DNA of 34,272 nucleotides, taken from NCBI GenBank assembly GCA_041619575.1, contig JBFKDP010000007.1, positions 1 to 34,272 of the forward strand, read 5' to 3'. Made by a program: the position numbers and the translations under genes. Within the stretch, counting starts at the first letter, position 1. Every line of letters begins with the position of its first letter. This DNA is from Litorivivens sp041619575. GTDB lineage: Bacteria; Pseudomonadota; Gammaproteobacteria; Pseudomonadales; Spongiibacteraceae. The notes under the pieces are model-generated. The model saw nothing but the letters and a program-made list of their open reading frames with translations, was not told the DNA's origin and ran no database searches. Shown here one piece after another: positions 23,000-31,600 of the stretch.

Positions 23000-25660
23000 T
23001 TATGGCGCATATTGCTCCGATAGGTAGACCTCAGCACCGCCATCATCTCGAACGGTTAACTCCAGCGTGCTGCCGTTTTCGTTCAGATCCTCGCGCTTCA
23101 TGCTGATCCTACGGGATGTGATTGAGAGCGGCTGGCCATCCAGAACCCATTCATAGCTCTTGATCAAACCGTCAGGATCCTGACATCGCGCTTCAACCGT
23201 AACCGAATAGCTGCTGCGGTAGCTATCTTGCTCACAAACTGGTGGTTTGTTCGCGAAGCCTTCGATTTCGATGCTGTGCTCAGTATTAACATCAAGCTCA
23301 GTCTCAACGATGGCTTTAAGCTCTTTAACGCCAGCTTCAGTAAACGGAATACGCGGATATCTATCCAATCCTTCGTGTACCACCTCACCATCAAGCAAGT
23401 ACTTGATATTGGTTATCCGGTTCTCGCGGTGACCACCAGAAACGCGGAGGGTCGTCGCGATATCGAACGGTACGCGAGCGTAGCGATTGGTCGGATTCCC
23501 CTGCATTGTCACCGTGTACGGCGGTGTCGGTGCAACGTAGATGGTCTTAGTGACTTCCGAGGTATTTCCTCGGCTGTCGCGAACCACAACGTTGATATCG
23601 TAGGAGCCCTCTTCGAAGGCACGGACCGTTACCCGGTTTTGCCGTTCTACCAGAACTTCCAATCCCTGAGGCAGAGTCCAATCGTATGTGATCGGCTCGC
23701 CGTAGGTTCGACGGTACCACGTGAAGTCTTCTGGCTTGACCTCTACGGTCATGTTCGTCGGAGCCTCCGGATAGCGCATTCTTTCGATAATGTTGAATAC
23801 CGGCCATTCGTACTTCCAGATCCGGATTCGCTTATCTGCAACTCCAAGAGTCTCCTCTTTATACCCTTCAACCCATGTGTGGTGTTCAAGTGTCACATAG
23901 TTGCCAAAACCCACTTGCTCCATAAGTTCTTGTGGCGGATTCCACGTGAACTCAGTGCCAGCGACGCGGCTACCATCCGGCAGAACAAACTCGCTGACCA
24001 CGACCAGATCAGTAGATCGGTTACCCCACGGATAGCGCAAGGAAGCGTCAAACTGATAGTCATATCCGACCTCGAAAATTCGAGGGCCGCGGATCGACGA
24101 CCGTACCTGTCTTGGCTCAGCTACCGTGATTGATACCCTGCGCGCAGTCCACGCGTACCGATTGTCAGGGTCTGCCTCTGCTGGGCGCGCACGTACTGTT
24201 ACGCGCTTGGTTTCTTTATTGACACTCAAGTACTCCAGTGTGTCGCCAGGCACAACAACTTCGTTCCCCTCTTCATCCATATACCGCCACTCGATCACGG
24301 CATCAGGGAGAACCTCTCCATTCAGCAGTCCCTTCGCTTTCAGGGTCGCAGGAACACCGATAAAGGTATATTCATCACCACTGACTTCTATCTCTGGCGT
24401 GTCATAGACCAGTACCGGAACTTCATTTGTATAGCTTTCGATTTCCGTATAGCGATTGGTGATCCGCGCGCGATACCGGTGGTTCCCGGCTTCAGCGCGA
24501 TCTCGAAGCGCCGTACGATTCGCACCCTCGATGTTAATCCACTGCCCCGCCTCGAAGCGCTGCCATTGGATAGTGCCGATGGCACTTCGATCTAGTGAGC
24601 CACCGCTTGTCCGAATATCGACGATGAATGGCGCCGCACCTTCAGGCCGTGTTGCCTGTGCGTGCATCTGAACAGGACCGCCTCGGAATATTCTGGGGCG
24701 AACGCCTCGGCTAACGACGCGTTCTTCATAACCCTCAACCGGAGACTGGAAGTCAAATACACCGTAGATAGTCTTCCCGGCTACCTCGCTTATCGTCTCG
24801 GGGGCTAAGTAGACTATCTCGCTGGAGCTACGAACATCGATCACTTCCGTGATGGGAATGTATTCATCATTCACCTTCGTCGCCAGGAAGGCTTTCCAGT
24901 CGCCCAATCGATTCCGGTTATAACTGTATTCTCGACCAAACTGCTCACCGAATTTCAGTGTTACAGGTGTTGGTTCGTGATCCAGAATTTCTCGCTCAAG
25001 GACAATAGCCCCCTCAGTGCGATATCCCGATACTGTTAGCGTCGTTAGGTTCAGTGTCGTCACATACTGGGGATTCGCTGCGTAAGCAGCGGTAATCACG
25101 ATATCCTGCTCCTGCCAGAGGGACGCATTACCTATATTCAGCGTTTTGAACGCACTGGGATTAAGTCCGCGGAACTCCTCGATCAAACGACCCTCTGCGC
25201 TCTTAACCACGACGTCGATCTTGAGCTCCGAAGCATTTCGGATTACGCCCAGTGGCTGATCGAGCTTGGCTACGTAACGTCCATCACTTAGCCGCTCCGT
25301 TCGCGAGAGCTCCAATGGTGGGCCGCTTGAATCCAAGACTGTTAGAACGAATTGATCAGGGGCCTGCCACGCAACTTCACCATAGCGGTTCGCGCGACCA
25401 ATACTCCATTGCAAGGTGTTCTCACCAATTCTTGCTGGAGTGCCAGCAATGCGTAGATCGCCCTGGTCACTCAGACCTTCCGGCATCACTGTGTATCGGA
25501 AGGCGCAGTACCGCTCTGGATCAGACTTTGCTTCGTCCAGATCTGTCGTAAGCTGACATTGATCCCCGCTTCTACGGACTAGCTGAATGGCTACATTGTC
25601 ACCCTGCCAGACAGTATCTGCTGTCTCGTTGGTCGGTGTGAGAATCACTTTTGACCATTC
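23000..25660 (-). other. Paralogous C-terminal module (copy in the cadherin giant)
   Basis: About 890 codons, collinear with 7209-9930. Landmarks: C-x(16)-C beginning CQLTTDL, GPRIFEVGYDYQF, DFTWYRRTYGEPI, VAPTPPY, VSGGHREN, ETELDV and ARCQDPDGL. The left limit is approximate, set by the end of the last cadherin repeat. Confidence 0.85.
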
Positions 25661-28600
25661 AATGACATCCGTTACGGTGATGTTAACTTTTGGTGTGATC
25701 ACCTCACCATCATCATTAACCTCGATCGTAAGCTGATAACTTCTCAGCTGCTCGTAATCCAAGGTTTTGTTTTGGGCTACCGTGATCTCACCTGTGCTTT
25801 CGTTGATCGAGAATACATCACCCACATTGCCGTCAATGATTCTGAAACGATAGCGGGGGTTGGAGTCCGTATCGGTTGGCTTAACCGTTGTTACCCGCGT
25901 GCCGCTGCGAGCACCCTCGGAAATCGATACCGACTGATCCTCGGCGGCCAAAGAGTATTCATTGACATCGTCAATCCAGACCTTGAAGTCTCGAACTACA
26001 GAGTTTTCACCGTCAAAGGCCTGCACGGCTATGGTCAACGACTCGTTCTTCTCAGCGTCGAGTTTCGAGGCATCCACTACGACCACGTCACCAGTTTGCG
26101 AATCAAGGCTAAAGACTTCAGCCCCATCACCACCTTGTACGTCGTAGGTCACCGTGTCTGCTACATCACGGTCAGTCGCGGAGACTGTTCCTACCATCGT
26201 GCCGGCCGGACTGTTCTCAAGAACGCGCAGAACAATGTTCTCGAACTGAGGGGTATGCTCGTTCAAGTCGTTAATAATGATCTCTGCTGTGGTGTACGCG
26301 ACCTCTTCTTGATCCGTCACTGCAACCATCAAATCAAAACGCTCGTACCGCTCGCGATCGATGGGCGTTGAACGCGCGACCATAAGATCACCGGTGTCGG
26401 GATCAACCTTGAAGGCGCCCTCCGTGTTGCCGCTGGTAATTGCAAATGAGTACTGAGGGTCAGCGTCATCATCGCTGGCAACCAAGCGCCCAATTACAGT
26501 CCCAGGGGGCGAATTCTCATCGATGTCTGCAGATAGCGGCTGCAGCACCGGCGAGTATTCATTAACGTCGTTGAGGTAAACCGTTAGTGTACCTGTGCCG
26601 GTGTATTCTCCATCTGAAACCTCAATGGTCAGCGGAATGGACTCTATGCTTTCGCGATCGAGCTTCGATCCGTCGGCGACAGTGATATATCCCGTTTGCG
26701 GGACGATATTGAATGCGCCTTCTTCATTGCCAGTGAGGATTTCGTATGTCAGAGAGTGCTCAACATCTTTATCCTCGCCTTTAGCCGTAGTCACCGGCGT
26801 GCCAGTTTCCGCGTTCTCGTTGACATAGGCGGATTGCGCCGGGAAGGTCGGTGAATTGTCGTTGATGTTCTGCAGGACAATTCTGTAGCTACCTTCGCCA
26901 AACTTCTCGCCATCGCTAGCCCGAACCTTGATTACGCGGTCTTGCTCAGTGTCTGCATCCAAGGCGGATGAATCGGCAACAGTGAGCTCGCCAGAATTGG
27001 CATCGAGCGCCAAAGCACCGTCGCTATTACCCTCAATGATAGAGAGTGTTACAACGTCGCTCGCATCTCCGTCAGTGGCTGACAATGTGCCGAGAAGCGT
27101 CCCTTCTGGAGCATGCTCTTGGACATGGATGTCGTCGTGTGGCTGCAAGACTGGGGCAAATTCATTGAAATCACGAATGGTGATCTCTATGGCGCCAGAG
27201 CTTTGTTTCTCGCCATCCGAAACCCGGACATCCAGGGTAACAAGGTCCGTCGCCTCTGCGTCGAGTGCTTTCGCCGTTGTGATCTCGCCTGTTCCGGGAT
27301 CAAGAGCGAATAGCCCTTCTTCGTTTCCACCCAGAATTTCGTAAGCCAGTACGGCTTCCGCATCGTCGTCGCTCGCTTCAATGACGCCAACAAACGAGCC
27401 GATAGACGCTTCCTCGCCGATGGCCATGGCAGCGTCTGTCACAACGGGGTCGAACTCGTTAACGTCTTGCAGATCTATAGCAACACTGGTGAAAGACTCT
27501 TTCTCTCCATCATGCAGACGAATCACGCCATTAATGACGTCGTACCGCTCTCGGTCGAATCGCGCGGCATCAGCTACCGTAAGTTCTCCAGTGTCGCCAT
27601 CAATTGCTAAGCCGCCGGACGATGAATCAGTTTTTATTGAGTAGGCGATGACCGCGTCTCGATCTTGATCCACGCCGTTGATGGTTGTGATGACATGGCC
27701 AGGGTTAGGATTTTCGTCCATGGTCATGGCGACATCGTCCGCCCGAGGCGTGAACTCATTCACGTCATCAACAGTGATGGTATAGGTTGCATCATCCGTG
27801 TTCTCACCATCAGACACCGCGATCAGCAGTTCGATAAGCGAGACACTTTCGGCGTCAAGCCCAGTATTATCTGCAACCGTAATAACGCCCGTCTTCTCAT
27901 CCACGGCAAAGATGCTGTCAGTATTACCGGCAGCAATCATGTACGTTAGCTCGGCATCCGGGTCGGTGTCGGTTGCCTCGATAGTGGCGAGAACAGTGCC
28001 ATTGGGTTCATTCTCAGGAATGGTGTAGGCCTTGTCCGGTGCGCTGGGCGGGTACTCATTCACGTCGTTAATCATGACCGTCACAGCGCCGGTATCGGTG
28101 AAAGTGCCATCGCTCACTTCGATAGTCAGCGTAAAGCTCTCGCGCTGTTCCCGATCTAGGTCCGTACCATCATTGACTGTGATTTCGCCCGTGTTTTCGT
28201 TAATCGCGAAAACTTGTCGGTATCCCTGAAGAATTCCAAGGCTGCTACCGTCGTTGCCGCCTGTGATGGCATAGGTCAATGTAGGCTCGGCGTCCGGATC
28301 ATGCGCCTCAGTCATTCCAACGCTCGTGCCATTGGGGCTGTTTTCATCAACAGACATGGTGTGGTCTTCGATGATTGGCGCGAATTCATTGACGTCATTC
28401 AGGGCGATAGTCGCTACTGCCGTGTCGACTTTGTCGCCATCACTGGCCTGAATAACAAGGCTGAATGCCTCTACCTGTTCTCGGTCAAGGGGCTCGGAAT
28501 TCGATACGGTAATTTCTCCGCTGTCGGGATCGATAGCAAAGGCACCACCCGCGTTACCTTCCATAATCTGGTAGATCAGGACATCCTCGGCGTCTGCGTC

Positions 28601-31600
28601 TGTACCTGTCATCACGCCTACAGTCGTTCCGGCTGGAGAGTTTTCATCGATAGAGAAACTTGCATCGTCGTAAACCGGGTTGTGCTCATTCACATCTCGG
28701 ATGATCGCGGTAACGGAGGATGTTCCCGTGTGCTGCCCATCGGACACCTCGATCACGAGATCGAATCGATCTCGCGACTCGCGGTCGACCGGTGCCGGAT
28801 TCGCCACAGTGATGACACTGGTTTGTGGATCAATGCTAAAGGCACCATCCACATTGCCGCCTGTAATGGCATAGTTCAGCTGAGCCTCGGCGTCCGCATC
28901 CGTCCAATTGAGCTGCCCCAGCACCTGACCAACCTCGGGGTTCTCATAGATCTCGAAGGTTGGGCTATCGCCACTTGGAGTGTGTTCATTGACGTCGTTC
29001 AGCGCGACGATTGCCACGGCTGGCGTGACTTTCTCGCCATCGGTGACCTCCACCTGCAGGTCAAACTGCGCATAAGTCTCTCGATCAAGCTCGGCGCTGT
29101 TCGCGACACTGATCACACCAGATGCACTGTCGATCGCAAACGCACCGTTCGGGTTGCCGCCGACAATGCTGTAGGCCAAGGTCGCGGTTGCATCGGCGTC
29201 ACTCGCCTCAACAGCGCCAACCACCGTAGCGTTTGGTGTGTTTTCATCGATGATAAAGCTAGCGTCTTCCACAACAGGCGCGAACTCGTTTACATCTTCG
29301 ATGTTCACCGTAACGGTTGACACCACTGTGTTGTCACCATCAGACACATCTACAGTAATGACAATATGATCACGCATTTCACGGTCGAGTGGAGCGCGAT
29401 TGTTCACCGTGATATCACCGCTCAACTCACCTATGGCGAAGGCCTCCTCGATGTTACCCGAGGAAATGTAGTAGCGGAGCTCCGCAGTGGCATCATTGTC
29501 GGTACCTGTAACGGTACCTACTGCGCTGCCGGGAGCGGCGTTCTCATTTATCGTGAAATTTGCATCGCTGGTTGCCGGAGTGAACTCGTTTACGTCTTCG
29601 ATATTCACAGTAACGGTCGCGGATGCAGTGTTTTCTCCGTCATCAACCTCTATGGTCAGCGTAAAACGCTCTCTCTGCTCCCGATCCAGGTCGAAGCCAT
29701 CATTCACGGTCAACTCACCGGTATTGGCGTTGATCGCAAACACCTGGCGGTTGCCCCGCAGCAATCCAAGGCTACTGCCCTCATTACCGGCCGTTATGGC
29801 GAAGGTGATAACGCCTTCTGCGTCTGGGTCGGAGGCCTCAACCATCCCCGCGCTGGTGCCATTGGGGCTGTTCTCCGGCACGGACAGCTCGTGGTCTTCG
29901 ATTACAGGGGCGAACTCGTTCTGGTCACCCAGAACAATCGTCACCTTCGCAGTATCACTACGGGTACCATCATTGGCCTGCATCGTTAGAACGATTGACT
30001 CGTGGGTCTCTCGATCAAGTGGAGCAGGGTTATTGACGGTAATCAGACCACTGTCGGGGTCAACTGAAAACGCGTTGTCGATGTTGCCGTCAATGATATA
30101 GAAACGTGGTACGTCATCCGGATCGTCATCCGTGGCAGTTACCGTGCCAACCTCGGTGCCAATCGCGGCGTTTTCCTGCACGGTGTGGCTACTGTCGTCG
30201 ATAACCGGCGCGAACTCATTGATGTCTCGGATCGTGACATCCACCGTAGCATCGGCGGCATTCTCTCCATCCGAAACACTAACTGTCAGCGTGAAGGCTG
30301 GGTTCGTTTCACTATCAATTGCAGCGCTGTTGTCTACCGTGATATCGCCACTGAAAGGATCGATAGCAAACCCGTTATCAACGTTACCGGCAGTTATCGA
30401 GTAGCTAACCTCATCCGTAGCGTCCTGGTCGCTCCAATCAAGACTGCCGACAAAGAAACCAGATGCTCGATTCTCCTCAATCGTGAAGGCTGCGTTCGCA
30501 CCAGAAGGGGTGAATTCATTCACATCATTGAGATTTACCACTACCTGGGCATCATCGGTGAAATCACCATCGCTGACCTCGACGGTCAATGTCAGACTGT
30601 CGCGCGTTTCGCGGTCCAGAGCCGCGGTATTGGCTACAGTAATCTCACCGCTAGTGGTGTTGATCGAGAGCGCACCATCCGTATTGCCGGCAAGAATCTG
30701 GAAGCTTGAGGTCGACTCTGCGTCCGCATCGCTCGCTTCCATTACACCGACAAGGCTACCGTTAGATGTGTTCTCATCAATTACGAACGTAGCGTCATCC
30801 AGCACCGGCGGGAACTCATTTTCATCGCTCAGTGTGACGGTCACAATCGACGTGGCAGTGTTATCTCCATCGTTTACTGCAATAGCCAACTCGATGCTCT
30901 CGCGTACCTCTCGGTCGAGTGGCGCTGGATTGGCAACGGTAATTGCACCGCTTTGTTCGTTGATTTCGAACGCGTCATCAATATTGCCTGAGGCAATTAG
31001 ATAGCTAAGCTCTGCGGTCGCATCCTGATCATCACCCGTCACGGTACCTACAGGTGAACCCGCGCCGCTATTTTCGGCTATGGTGAACGACTCATCTGAG
31101 GTCGTTGGAGTGAACTCATTAACGTCATTAAGCTTAATGGTGATGGGCGCGTCACTTGTGACCTCGCCGTCAGAGACCTCCACCGTGATGACAAACTGTT
31201 CGGTAGCCTCACGATCGAAATCGTAGTTATCCGCAATAGTTATATCACCGGTGTTCGCATCGATATTGAACAGCGTGCGATTGCCCTGTAGAACTCCAAG
31301 GCTGCTACCCTCGTTACCCGCTGTAATGCTGTAGGTCAGCGTAGCTTCATCGGTAGCGTCCTTGTCACCCGCTACCGGGCGACCAACCAAGGTGCCATTC
31401 GGGCTGTTCTCATCGACATCGAGGGTGGTTGCTTCAATAGTCGGGTCGAACTCATTGACGTCATTCAGGTTAATAACAACCTGGCCAGTGCCGGATCTGC
31501 TGCTGTCAGAAACAGTCACCTCCAGCGCAATCGATTCGTAAACCTCCCGATCAAGGGCGCTGTTGTCCGCAACCGTGATCTCACCGGATGTTTCGCCGAT

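Noticed and set aside
28214..29320. Long plus-strand open frames opposite the cadherin gene (up to 368 codons), also 23228-24133, 25772-26371 and 29366-30101
   Set aside because: They recur opposite equivalent codons of each cadherin repeat and have no ribosome sites; they are shadows of the repeated coding strand.
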